Source of the DNA: Diplocarpon mali
Lineage: Eukaryota > Ascomycota > Leotiomycetes > Helotiales > Drepanopezizaceae
Assembly (NCBI GenBank): GCA_024741835.1
Contig: JAENRP010000624.1
Location: forward strand, 1-14,851
Length of the DNA: 14,851 nt
Direction of reading: 5' to 3'
This document shows positions 1 to 7,816 of the stretch, piece by piece (within the stretch, counting starts at the first letter, position 1; each line of letters starts with the position of its first letter). The position numbers and the translations under genes are program-made. The notes below the pieces were generated by a model that saw only the letters and a list, made by a program, of their open reading frames with translations, made no database searches and was not told the DNA's origin.

Positions 1-475
1 TGAACTTAAGTGAGTCGGCGCAGTAGGTAAAGGAGGCTTCTAGAGGTCGATAGTCGATATATTGGTAAGAGTTAAGGAAGGAAGGTTACCCCTTTCTTCC
101 CTATAGCTATATATATATTAAAATCCTATTGATTAAGCAATAGGGTTATATAATAATATATTAGAGTAATAGTTGTATTACCTATCTTAATATCCTTACT
201 TAGACCTTACTCCGATTAACCTATTACGACTTGCTCTGGAGCGTACAGAGGGGCGATAATCGAGTAACGCTGACTGTATTACCTCAAGAGGTACGCTATG
301 TAATGGAGAAGAAAAGATGAAGAAGAGAGAGTCTCTAGTAGAGCTCCTCCAGAATAAGTACAGGTGCTTCACTAGCGTGCACGTGATCCAGCCACCTCGC
401 TACCTTAGCGTGCACCTGACTTCTTGCAGTCTTAGCGACACGTGATATAACCGTGCACGTGATGCAGCCGTAACA
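1..475 (-). mobile_element. Probable LTR-element terminus inserted in an older gag
   Basis: Read on the minus strand, the sequence beginning at 475 starts TGTTACGG, a common opening of fungal LTRs, and it abruptly ends a recognisable Gag-like reading frame that runs down to about 476. Downstream on that strand come three CACGTG hexamers, a pyrimidine-rich stretch (about 345-300) and a very AT-rich block with TATATA runs (about 110-180). The AT-rich block contains a small hairpin with CCTATTG/CAATAGG arms. No long open frame is present. I infer the 5' part of a second LTR retrotransposon (LTR and possibly leader) nested in the first. The LTR's other end and the second copy of any target duplication (TTTTG would flank at 476-480) are not identifiable here, so LTR length is unknown. 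It could instead be a solo LTR running off the window. Confidence 0.5.
373..469. repeat. Clustered CACGTG direct repeats
   Basis: The 17-mer GTGCACGTGATCCAGCC (377-393) recurs with one change at 453-469 (GTGCACGTGATGCAGCC). The 10-mer TAGCGTGCAC occurs at 373-382 and 406-415. CACGTG palindromes lie at 380-385, 439-444 and 456-461. All fall within the first 105 bases of the inferred nested LTR, so they are probably LTR-internal repeats. CACGTG is also the E-box core bound by bHLH factors, but binding here is not shown. Confidence 0.7.
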
Positions 476-1518
476 TTTTGTAGGTACCGATAGTAGTAGG
501 TTGAGGCTGAGTCTCGTAGCATAGAAGGAAACGCTCTATGCCATATACTCTAGTCTATAGAGGCTCTTTGGCATAAATCGGCGAATATATAAAGCTTCTT
601 GTTAAGGTGATCTTTACTGCCTAAGTACTGAGTTTCCTTAGTGTATATCTTACTCAGATTTATAAGAGTTTTAGCCTGGTCCGAAGTCAAAGGTTCTATA
701 ATATACTAGGATAGTTGAGCGTCGCTCTGGTTTAGGTCTAGAAGCGCTCTTAAACTCCTCCTTATGGCAAAGGGTAGCAATAATCTGTCTCTCGGTTGGA
801 TTGGCGGCATCGGTATCGGATTCGGGATCTCTGGGTATTGCGTAACTAAGGTTCGTCCTAACTGGGGTTGATACGGTGTTCTTTTAAGGTTATATCGTTC
901 GGTTGTTTGTCTCGGAGTGTCCGCTTTATATAGGTTGTCTTGCGAAGTGTTATTATTGTATCTAAGGTGTCCTTGCCGAAGCGAGTCTTAGCGTGGTGTC
1001 TCCTATTCAGCTATAGTAACCCTCTAAGCAGGTAGCTCGCTTGTTCGTATGGATTCGGCAAATTCTAAAGTAGACCTTGTTCCATATCTCGGAGATTATG
1101 CTACAACTGAGTTCGGTACTTCTCAGGTCTGTGATTCTAGCTGATCTTCTGGCCACTTATTCCCTTCCCGGTGTACTGTATCGAAAAGTGCCTAGCCGAT
1201 CGAAACGCCCTTCTCGCGCTGAACGTATACTCTATAGTACCGAAGGTCGTCCTTTAGGCGTCGTCGAACGTCCTTGTCTAGCGATTTAAAATCGCTAACT
1301 GTCCAATCTTGGAACTCCTCCTAGAAGTCCTCGGCGAGGTATAACCCTCTCCTTTTGCCGTCTTGTAGTGTCTTCCGGAAGTTCTCTGCGTATAGGTCTT
1401 TTGGTCCAAGGGCCTCTTCGCTAGGTTGATCCTCCTGGGGTCTCGTATCCCTTTCGGGGTCCCTTGGTATCTGGGGTTGCCCTGGATTAAGCGGCATTAA
1501 TGGTCCCCCCTCGGTCAT
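476..1518 (-). pseudogene. Decayed retroelement Gag-like ORF (nine in-frame stops)
   Basis: One continuous minus-strand frame runs from ATG at 1518 to 476 (about 347 codons). It is broken only by stops at 1323, 1194, 1125, 1098, 1026, 1005, 990, 708 and 552 (first base of each). Translation between stops keeps clear protein character. Segments such as KRRGLYLAEDF, RLKDDLRYYRVYVQREKG and, further on, LTSDQAKTLINLSKIYT and KAFPSML-like text (here RAFPSMLRDSA) followed by tyrosines resemble the capsid-like Gag of fungal retroelements, recalled from family knowledge. Eight of nine stops are TAG or TAA where CAG or CAA (or TGG) would restore a sense codon, as expected from RIP. The frame is truncated by the element starting at 475. 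It is non-functional. Whether it belongs to the same element as the Gag ORF upstream is unclear. Confidence 0.7.
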
Positions 1519-2024
1519 TTCCTGATATTGTCCGGACATTCTAGCCACTCCGCTGCTGGACCTTCGAACAAGATGTCAATGGCTTCAAAGAACATCTCTA
1601 GGTCCGGTGATGTGTAACCAGCACTCTTAAAATCATACTGCAAGCGATTAAGCCACCTGGAGGCATTTCCCTCGGCTCCAGTGAATCGGCCAGACAGTTC
1701 ATACTTGGGGAGTGTAGTACCCATTGATGGTACAAGAGGATCATTAGGAGCTATGATGTCGAACTCGAGTTGTCTTGGATGAGCCGACGTCGGTGCGGTA
1801 GAAGTGGCTTCAACTGAAAGTGCTCGACGAAGTTCTGAGTTTAACGACTCACTAGTATTAGTTGGTGACGAGGAGGAGTCCGTGGACGAAGTCGACCTCT
1901 GACTTGATGGATGATCAGGTAGGTGATCCGTCGTAATGCTGGACGGCGGCTGTGTATCCAGCACACAGATATAAGGGTCCAGGATGGGCGGTAGCGTATA
2001 GTCGTCTCCGAAGATGTCTGCCAA
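1515..2024 (-). CDS. Ty3/gypsy-type Gag, N-terminal ORF
   Basis: This is a 169-residue open frame starting at ATG 2024, without internal stops. Residues 1-90 are Ser/Thr/Pro-rich and probably disordered. Residues about 105-165 resemble the start of a Ty3/gypsy Gag capsid domain: LPKYELSGRFTG, then SRWLNRLQYDF, then FFEAIDILFEGPAAEWLE. This is the usual pattern of a fungal gypsy Gag with a tryptophan-anchored helix and an 'EGPAAEW' helix end. Gypsy Gags are normally much longer and continue into a zinc knuckle and then Pol; here the frame stops (TGA 1517-1515) directly after the capsid start. Its stop overlaps the ATG of the decayed Gag-like frame as ATGA (1518-1515). It lies 407 bases inside a good LTR of the same orientation. 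It is probably a truncated or chimeric relic rather than an expressed gene. Confidence 0.65.
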   Translation of the reverse strand: MADIFGDDYTLPPILDPYICVLDTQPPSSITTDHLPDHPSSQRSTSSTDSSSSPTNTSESLNSELRRALSVEATSTAPTSAHPRQLEFDIIAPNDPLVPSMGTTLPKYELSGRFTGAEGNASRWLNRLQYDFKSAGYTSPDLEMFFEAIDILFEGPAAEWLECPDNIRK

Positions 2025-2431
2025 CGACGCAGCTATGTCTGAGTCTGTTCCTCGATTGGATTGTAAGGAGTTGTTCTCAGGTGGGTTCTGTTGGGACGCC
2101 AGCTTGGTTGTTGAGGTCAGTGGTATGGTATAACTGAGGCAAGCACGGACTGATGTTGTTTCGCCTAGTTGGGAGATGATATCACGTGGAAACGCGTCTC
2201 GTTACTTCCTTGTATAACGCACACAATGACGATATCGGAAAATGGCCCTCCTAGCGCGGCAAAATATCGAAGGAGGCTCCCGAACGTTTGCCTCGAAGAT
2301 TCTGGTTCCCAGTTGGCTGGTGTATATTCCTTTTTTCGGGATGGAGGTCGTTGTATCTAGCGACGCAGTATGAGGCCGAAAGGGTGATCTAATAGTGTGC
2401 CGTGATAGCTGTTGAACTGAGGGCCAGCAGG
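2025..2431 (-). other. Retrotransposon leader between LTR and gag
   Basis: These 407 bases lie between the inner end of the LTR (2432) and the gag ATG (2024). The length suits an untranslated leader carrying primer-binding and packaging sites. The minus-strand bases just inside the LTR (CCTGCTGGCCCTCAG) do not match a tRNA-complementary primer site I recognise, so the priming mode is unresolved. Short open frames in this stretch show no protein character. Confidence 0.5.
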
Positions 2432-2599
2432 TGTGAACTGTTCCTTAGCTGAATCCTAATAGTGAACGACGACGACGTCGAGTTGGAGGAATAGGAATGA
2501 GGGTGCGAATAACCTCAGTAGAAACGCGTGAATGAAATGAAGCCGAGAATTCCCCAGCTCCTCCACCAAATAACTGGTGTGACAGGGAGTTGTATTGGA

Positions 2600-2620
2600 C
2601 TCGGAGGAGTAAACTCCGAG
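2600..2620 (-). repeat. Stem-loop in LTR downstream of TATA
   Basis: Perfect 7-bp arms CTCGGAG (2600-2606) and CTCCGAG (2614-2620) enclose a 7-base loop. On the minus strand this lies just downstream of the TATA box, so it would be at or near the 5' end of the transcript, where retroelement R regions often fold. Confidence 0.6.
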
Positions 2621-2626
2621 AGAAGA

Positions 2627-2634
2627 TATTTATA
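2627..2634 (-). promoter_or_regulatory. LTR TATA box
   Basis: TATAAATA on the minus strand, inside the 280-bp LTR and oriented toward the Gag ORF. A second perfect hairpin, GGTGCC/GGCACC with a 3-base loop (2644-2658), lies about 10 bases upstream of it on the minus strand. Confidence 0.6.
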
Positions 2635-2711
2635 GTACATCTAGGTGCCTGAGGCACCCCAAGTGCTGACTAATACCACCCTTTCCATTCCGGAAGGTGT
2701 TTGAGCTTACA

Positions 2712-3026
2712 AAGCGGCCAGCGTAGCTAAGACCTTAAAATTAATTATTCAAGCTTCAATCATATCACGTCTAATAATTAAGAAAGTATGCCTGATAGCT
2801 TTTGAGGATCAATAAAAGCATTCATCAAACGTACTTTAAAAAATAACCTATCATATCACATGCGCATATAGTAAGCAAGACCTAGTAGAATGCTGGCGTC
2901 ATTTCGATCGCGTCTCCCCGAACCAGGTGTCTTATTCCGAGTCAGGCTCACCCAACTCAGCCTCGTGCTACCATGTCGAAACCGATGCTATCCTCAGCTC
3001 TGCCCTGACAACGCTCATATCACAAG
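2712..3026. other. Promoter region of the acyltransferase gene
   Basis: These 315 bases lie between the LTR outer end and the acyltransferase ATG. The left two thirds are AT-rich (runs such as TTAATTATT and TTTAAAAAATAA). The last 140 bases are more mixed in composition and probably hold the 5' UTR. No coding signal is convincing: the plus-strand frames starting near 2890 and 2927 continue across the real gene in other frames. The LTR therefore sits within about 320 bases of the gene's start codon. Confidence 0.5.
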
Positions 3027-4700
3027 ATGGAGAAGTTTTTCCCACACCTCACCTCGACTGGGCCAGCTCCCTCCCACCGGCAGGTCATGGACGCGTACCG
3101 TGCTGCCTTCGTTCAAGGCGTGGCAGACGGCTCGATACGACCTCTTGTCCTCCCGTACCATTTCTACGGCTGTATAGCCCTCGTCATATACCTGTGCATA
3201 CCGCATACGAAGAGCCGGTTGACGTATGCGGCGCGCTGGCCGCTTCTGCTGGCTATTTTGGCGTGGCAATGGAAGACAACTAGGGAGACGAGTAGTGTTA
3301 GTATGGCGACGGCGTATGCAGCGGGCATGGTGGGTGCGTTGGGCGCGGTGTTGGCTGTGACCTGGTTGGTGTTTTACAAACCGCAGTTCGAGGCCAGGAG
3401 GGTGGAGAGGATGGATAAGAGGTTGTCCACGAGCGGGGTGGCTATGGAACGACAGGCGGATTCTGCTGGGCACAGAGAGACGAATGGCTATACGGATCAG
3501 TCCGCGCATGGAAGTGCTACCGGTCATCAAGAGAGAGACGGATCTGTGAACCTGAGGTACAGGGAGAAGCCAGACAGTTGCAAAGATGGGGCATCTTTGC
3601 CATCTTCAAGTGGCCAAGAGCTCGAATACTATTGGCAATCATATCCGGAGAATTTCTTGGACAGATATTATTGGGTATCAGACCTTCTGATAAATTTCCG
3701 TCTGCCTGGCTGGAATCTGGTGATCGCTCCAATGCCTGCACTTCCTCCCTTCATCAAGACCCAGCTCGGGGAGCCAGTCGATGCCAAGTCACGGTCCGGA
3801 GTCTCGAGCGTTGGTTTGCAAAGATACGATACCCGAGAAGAGCTTTTTCGATCTCGAATGCCGATGTTCGTTGTCGGATATTTCCTGCTAGACGCACTCA
3901 AGGTTATCATGATGAAAGATCCTTATTACATATTTGGACCCACGACCTACGATGTACCTTCTCACCTCCAGGGGTACTCTCCCCTTACTGTCGGGTTCAT
4001 CCGCGAATTCCTCAGTGCCATAGCCATCCTTCTCTCCCTCGAGATGACCTTTCTGCTGGCCCCAGTCTTCATATGCCTGATCCTCGGTCCTAATAGATAC
4101 GGCCTACGAGCAGAAGCGTGGTACTGGCCCGGTATCTGGGGCTCATGGTCCAACATCACCGAGAAAGGCCTTGCTGGTCTGTGGGGTGGGTGGTGGCACC
4201 AGAGCTTTCGTTTCGTCTTCACCGCGCCCTCGAACTTCCTCATCAGAGAGGGTTTTGTGAGAGCCGGATCACCGATGGCCAAGTTCCTCGCTCTATTCTT
4301 CGCCTTTGGAATCTCGGGGTTTTTGCACTTCGCTGGGAGTGCGAGCCAGTTCCCCTCCACGCACGCCTGGCACGCCCCTATATTCTTCACACTACAGGCG
4401 CTGGGTATCGCGCTTCAGCTTACCGCGTGCTCGATATTGTATCCCACGATCGAGAAGCTTCCTCGTCTGGTACGCCGAGCGGGAAACTTCATGTTCGTCT
4501 TTGTGTGGTTATCTGCCACCGGATGGTGGCTGGCAGATGACTTTGCACGCGGTGGTATCTGGCTCTATGAGCCTATCCCGATCAGTCCCTTGCGAGGTCT
4601 TGGATTTGGCGTCGAGGGTGACGGATGGTGGTGCTGGGAGCATATAGGTGTTGGTTGGTACTCGGGGAAGCATTGGTGGGAGAGTGGATTGGCGTTGTAG
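3027..4700 (+). CDS. Wax-synthase-like membrane-bound O-acyltransferase
   Basis: This is an intact, apparently intronless 557-residue polytopic protein. The family (fungal wax synthase domain, an MBOAT relative) moves acyl groups from CoA to a hydroxyl of a lipid or secondary metabolite in the ER membrane. Visible marks are DRYYWVSDLLINFR at 212-225, followed by PGWN; the hallmark WWHQSFR at 389-395; and a membrane helix ending SGFLH with H434, the likely counterpart of the MBOAT active-site histidine. The C-terminus WWESGLAL is also family-typical. Hydrophobic segments lie near 40-58, 71-81, 93-117, 278-296, 322-353, 417-437, 449-471 and 490-508. A polar loop at about 128-200, rich in Gly, Ser, Glu and Asp, separates the N-terminal helices from the catalytic part; it stays in frame, so I read it as protein, though a retained intron cannot be excluded. 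The start follows CAAG. No biosynthetic partner genes are adjacent, so the substrate is unknown. Confidence 0.9.
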   Translation: MEKFFPHLTSTGPAPSHRQVMDAYRAAFVQGVADGSIRPLVLPYHFYGCIALVIYLCIPHTKSRLTYAARWPLLLAILAWQWKTTRETSSVSMATAYAAGMVGALGAVLAVTWLVFYKPQFEARRVERMDKRLSTSGVAMERQADSAGHRETNGYTDQSAHGSATGHQERDGSVNLRYREKPDSCKDGASLPSSSGQELEYYWQSYPENFLDRYYWVSDLLINFRLPGWNLVIAPMPALPPFIKTQLGEPVDAKSRSGVSSVGLQRYDTREELFRSRMPMFVVGYFLLDALKVIMMKDPYYIFGPTTYDVPSHLQGYSPLTVGFIREFLSAIAILLSLEMTFLLAPVFICLILGPNRYGLRAEAWYWPGIWGSWSNITEKGLAGLWGGWWHQSFRFVFTAPSNFLIREGFVRAGSPMAKFLALFFAFGISGFLHFAGSASQFPSTHAWHAPIFFTLQALGIALQLTACSILYPTIEKLPRLVRRAGNFMFVFVWLSATGWWLADDFARGGIWLYEPIPISPLRGLGFGVEGDGWWCWEHIGVGWYSGKHWWESGLAL

Positions 4701-4983
4701 GCGGCGGGGCATAGGAGGCCTGTATGATGACTTGGGTGATGAATAACGAAGCGGATGCATGTAACGGTGCATGGTGTTGGTAGAGACAGATCTAGATGGT
4801 GCTGGCGCTTGGTTTGGCATGGCCATTGGCGTTGATTAGAAGCGAGCACGGAAAGTTTAGAATCCCAAGGTAGCTTGAGTACCATACTGAATAGATAGTT
4901 GAAGTCTCTGCATGGCATTGAAGCTGTTATGCTTAGGATGACCGCCGGCCTTGTGTTTGCCTTCTTTTCGGCCGACTCCTTTC

Positions 4984-5194
4984 TGTAGGAATAAATGCAT
5001 CTACAAGTCACGTAGTAGGCACGTAGGAGTCACGTGGCATATGATAAAAGTAGCCCTAGCTTTGGCACTAGCCTTGGCGAGTAGGATATATAGAATGGCC
5101 TGAATGGCCATTCTACCTACGGATTAGACGCAACTGAATACACAAACGCGAACACATATTTGTATTGGGCCTCACACCTCCTGTGATACCGACA
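4984..5194. mobile_element. Solo LTR, 211 bp, with 5-bp target duplication
   Basis: The segment begins TGTAGG and ends CCGACA; the termini are inverted repeats matching at five of six bases and keep TG...CA ends. It is flanked on both sides by CTTTC (4979-4983 and 5195-5199), exactly the 5-bp target duplication typical of Ty3/gypsy and Ty1/copia integration. Inside are three closely spaced CACGT motifs (about 5009-5035) and a TATATA box at 5087-5092 that suggests plus-strand transcription. Just after the TATA box is GAATGGCC-TGAATGGCCATTC, in which GAATGGCCATTC is a perfect palindrome. No internal element sequence is present, so this is a solo LTR left by LTR-LTR recombination. It lies 284 bases downstream of the acyltransferase stop. 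Confidence 0.8.
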
Positions 5195-7071
5195 CTTTCC
5201 AATCGTATTCCTTTTTTCTTCCTGGTAGGGCTCTAGGATTGAGTCGATTCTGGCCATCTCGGACCCTCGCCTACCTCGCTAATTACCAAGACACCGGAGC
5301 CCTGAGTCTAAAGCATAAGGTTATGTATGCCTTAGAACATCGCTCCAGGCTATTCCACGTCCTGCCTTCACGTCTCGGCACGGGCTAATATATAATATTT
5401 TACGTGAATTACTGTTTCACTCCCCCCAGCCTTTTCTTCCCAGGCGCGCCTTTCTAAGTTTACGTTTCCAACTGACAAAGGTCTGATGAAGAAGAAGAAA
5501 GGCAAAATACAGCATATATGTTTCTAGATCATACGCTACTGTTGTTCTGATTATTGACTGCGGACAAGACGACATGGCATGACGTGCATTCAGAGGTAGG
5601 TCTTACGATAGCCATGGGTTGGGGGGAAAGAAAACGTAAAAAGCAACGTCTTTCCTCGCACTTGAGCTTGGAGTCTTAGTAGGTCTGCTCTCCTTTGAGC
5701 AGAAATAAAAGCACGTCTCTGGGGGTAGGGCTTCTGATTATGTTATTTTACTCTTCGATTTTTGGACTCTTACTCCTGAACTTATAGGAGGAGTTATGGG
5801 ATCCTAAATTACGCTATGCTGAGTTTGATTAATATAGGCAGATTGGAATTGATTTGATATCACGCCAGGTGCTTACTGAATCATAAAACCTGCGCTGTTT
5901 ACTTGAGTATTTTGGCCGATTACCCCCGGACCCGCCTCCGAGCCCGATGTTCCCGGCTTCCTGGGCGCCATGTCTTGAATTCTTAATCCTGAATCCGTAA
6001 TTCTTAATCTAACCACCACTTCGAAAATAATGTCTACCACTTACATCGGCATCAACAACCAATACTAGCACTAGACCGTCCATGGGGATCTAGCAGGGGA
6101 GAAGACAGAGTATTAAATTGTGAAGAAAGTTGTGATGGAAGTGCCAAAGTTGACCAGCCAAGAGACAAGCTAAAGAGTGAGTCGATGAGTTCATTTTCTG
6201 TATTATTTTCGTTTTTCGTATTCAGTTGCGCCATGCATGTGTAGCGCTGGTATATCAGGCGCGTTACGAGCTTGCGATACCATTACGTCTTAGTTCGCCA
6301 TCTCTCTCACACGCCCGCTCTTCTCAGGTCTCAGGTCTCCCTGCATTTCTGTGCCTGCTTCTCGCCCGCCGCTTATTGAACAGGTAGCACCAAGTATCTA
6401 GGCAGTCGAGCAGCCATTGTCAAATCCGACGCTGCTACAACTTTTCTCAAAGTGCAAATCATTCCGTACGTCGCGCTGCTTTGCTGTTCGGGCTCTGCGC
6501 AGCTGTTCGGCTATGTGTTGTGTAATGGATTGCAGAGAGAAGCCGGATTCAACTCGACGCAAGCGCAAGCCTACGCTTCGGGATACGTGCTCGGCCTGGA
6601 CTAGAGTAGAGACCTGGAGCTTGCAAGTTCTTGGTTTGATCTTTGCGCCTGGAGAGCTCGGCAAGTGCCACTTGGAAGGGGGACATGAACGTGTTGGTAC
6701 CTGTGAGTCCTTGGGGCCTTTGCACTTTTGTCTTTGGTGTGACGCGCGCTGGACATAAAGCAGGAATATTTTCTGTTGACAGGTTGGTCTTTGTCCATCG
6801 TCTCATGTTCTTTGTCCTTGATGCTGCATACGCAAACCGCATTCAGTGACTACCTTACTTACCTCACGAAGGGGAAACAAACCAAACGAAAGCGGGAGCC
6901 GCGTCAGTGATTGAGTGAAAGCAGTGAAGGAGAGCGGGCCTCGCTCTTGGTTTTCGCCAAAGAGATATTTCGGTGGGAAACCGAGGGTAATAAGTGACCT
7001 CTGCCTCAACGAGGCAAACTGACTTGGATCCCATCATCTCCAAACCTCAACCCCCGCTACCTTGCTAGCAT
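5195..7071. other. Gene-poor intergenic stretch with the DUF3602 gene's upstream region
   Basis: I see no supportable gene here. Open frames at 6398-6842 on both strands lack ATG starts that fit or any protein character. Minor structures: a hairpin CTGCTC/GAGCAG with 6-base loop at 5685-5702, followed by AATAAA (5704-5709); a direct repeat AATTCTTAAT near 5978 and 6000; and a pyrimidine-rich stretch near 6300-6370 with a duplicated CAGGTCT. The right part is probably promoter and 5' UTR for the gene starting at 7121. Confidence 0.45.
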
Positions 7072-7112
7072 AACAACAACAACAACAACAAGAACAACAA
7101 CAAGAACAACAA
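7072..7112 (+). repeat. CAA-trinucleotide repeat in the 5' leader
   Basis: An imperfect AAC/CAA run of about 41 bases with two AAG interruptions ends eight bases before the start codon at 7121. It would lie in the 5' UTR. CAA-rich leaders are unstructured and generally favour ribosome scanning; that role here is inference. Confidence 0.8.
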
Positions 7113-7120
7113 TAGCACAA

Positions 7121-7816
7121 ATGGCTGCAGTCCCCAGATCCCTCGTTGAATCAGGGCGCCGCGCCTCCTCGAGCTCGCAAAAACGAGCTTTTCTCTCACA
7201 CGGTCGCGGTGGAGCTGGTGCGTTTTTCCTTCCTCCCTCATGATTACCAGAGCCTTTCTTCCTTGCCGTCGAATCCCAGAGCGAAAAAAAATCCCAACCC
7301 CATCAAACAGAAACAATCTAGAAGCTAACCCACCCTCCGACAGGTAACTTCAATGCCTCCTCCCCCGATCCCATCTACCTCGAAACGCCAACCCTCAAGT
7401 CCGAGCACTATACCACGGGCCGAGGTGGCAGCGGCAACATGGCCCGGAACGAGTCTGCGGAGGAGGCGCGTCGGGCGCAGGATGTCGTCGGCACGCCACG
7501 CCGCGAGAGCGGCAGCAATACGCACATCGGACGTGGCGGCGCCGCGAATGTATTTTTGTTCAAGTCCTCGTCGGCGGATCTCAAGGACGATGGGAAGAGG
7601 AGAGTGGGGGCAAGGGGGGAGAGTGCTGTGGATGGGGGCGGGCAGTTGGTTGGAGATGGGAGTGAGAGTGCTGGCAATGGGGGTGGGCATTCGCATGGGA
7701 ATGGCAATGGGAATGGAGGCGCGAGTTCGAAGGAGGAAGACGAGGCGGATCGGGAGAGGAGCAAAGGGCTGGCGGATAGAGGGAAGGGGTGGATCATGGG
7801 GAGGCTTGGGAAGTGA
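7121..7816 (+). CDS. DUF3602 (Par32-like) protein, two exons
   Basis: Exon 1 is 7121-7217 and exon 2 is 7344-7816. The 126-bp intron begins GTGCG, ends CCGACAG and has a CTAAC branch site at 7325-7329, giving 189 residues. The intron splits a glycine codon, and splicing restores the first repeat. Three copies of the family signature are present: HGRGGAGN (27-34), TGRGGSGNM (57-65) and HIGRGGAANV (93-102). This is the diagnostic pattern of DUF3602, which includes yeast Par32, a phosphoprotein linked to TORC1 and ammonium-permease control. Between the second and third copies is an acidic/arginine segment with RAQDVV and TPRR. The last 80 residues are Gly/Ser/Asn-rich low complexity (GNGNGNGG) and then a charged tail, with no membrane helix. 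The start codon is the first ATG after the CAA-rich leader, with A at -3. Family assignment is firm; the cellular role is inferred. Confidence 0.87.
7606..7642 (+). other. G-run cluster, possible G-quadruplex in coding exon
   Basis: Four guanine runs (7606-7610, 7614-7619, 7634-7638, 7640-7642) occur on the coding strand, separated by loops of 3, 14 and 1 bases. They meet the loose definition of a G-quadruplex and would be in the mRNA. They encode the Gly-rich tail of the DUF3602 protein, so codon bias for glycine may be the whole explanation. Confidence 0.4.

Larger units (their letters stand above)
2432..2711 (-). mobile_element. LTR of gypsy-type retrotransposon, 280 bp
   Basis: On the minus strand this segment begins TGTAAG and ends TTCACA, giving the canonical TG...CA ends, and lies immediately upstream of the leader and Gag ORF in the same orientation, as a 5' LTR should. 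It has a good TATA box (TATAAATA, 2634-2627) roughly a quarter of the way in, followed by a stem-loop in the likely R region. The outer flank 2712-2716 (AAGCG) is the expected place for one copy of the target duplication. The partner 3' LTR is not in the window, so the boundary calls rest on termini and context, not on an LTR pair. Confidence 0.7.

Noticed and set aside
373..469. CRISPR-like or operator-like direct repeats
   Set aside because: Only two long copies, eukaryotic context and location inside an LTR-like terminus; LTR-internal repetition explains them.
3015..3530. Minus-strand 171-codon open frame opposite the acyltransferase
   Set aside because: It lies wholly over the well-supported plus-strand gene, has Arg/His-rich text typical of a shadow frame and no family features.
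6398..6842. Overlapping open frames on both strands upstream of the DUF3602 gene
   Set aside because: The plus frame starts at TTG, not ATG. Neither strand gives protein-like text and the frames overlap each other. The region is more likely promoter or 5' UTR.
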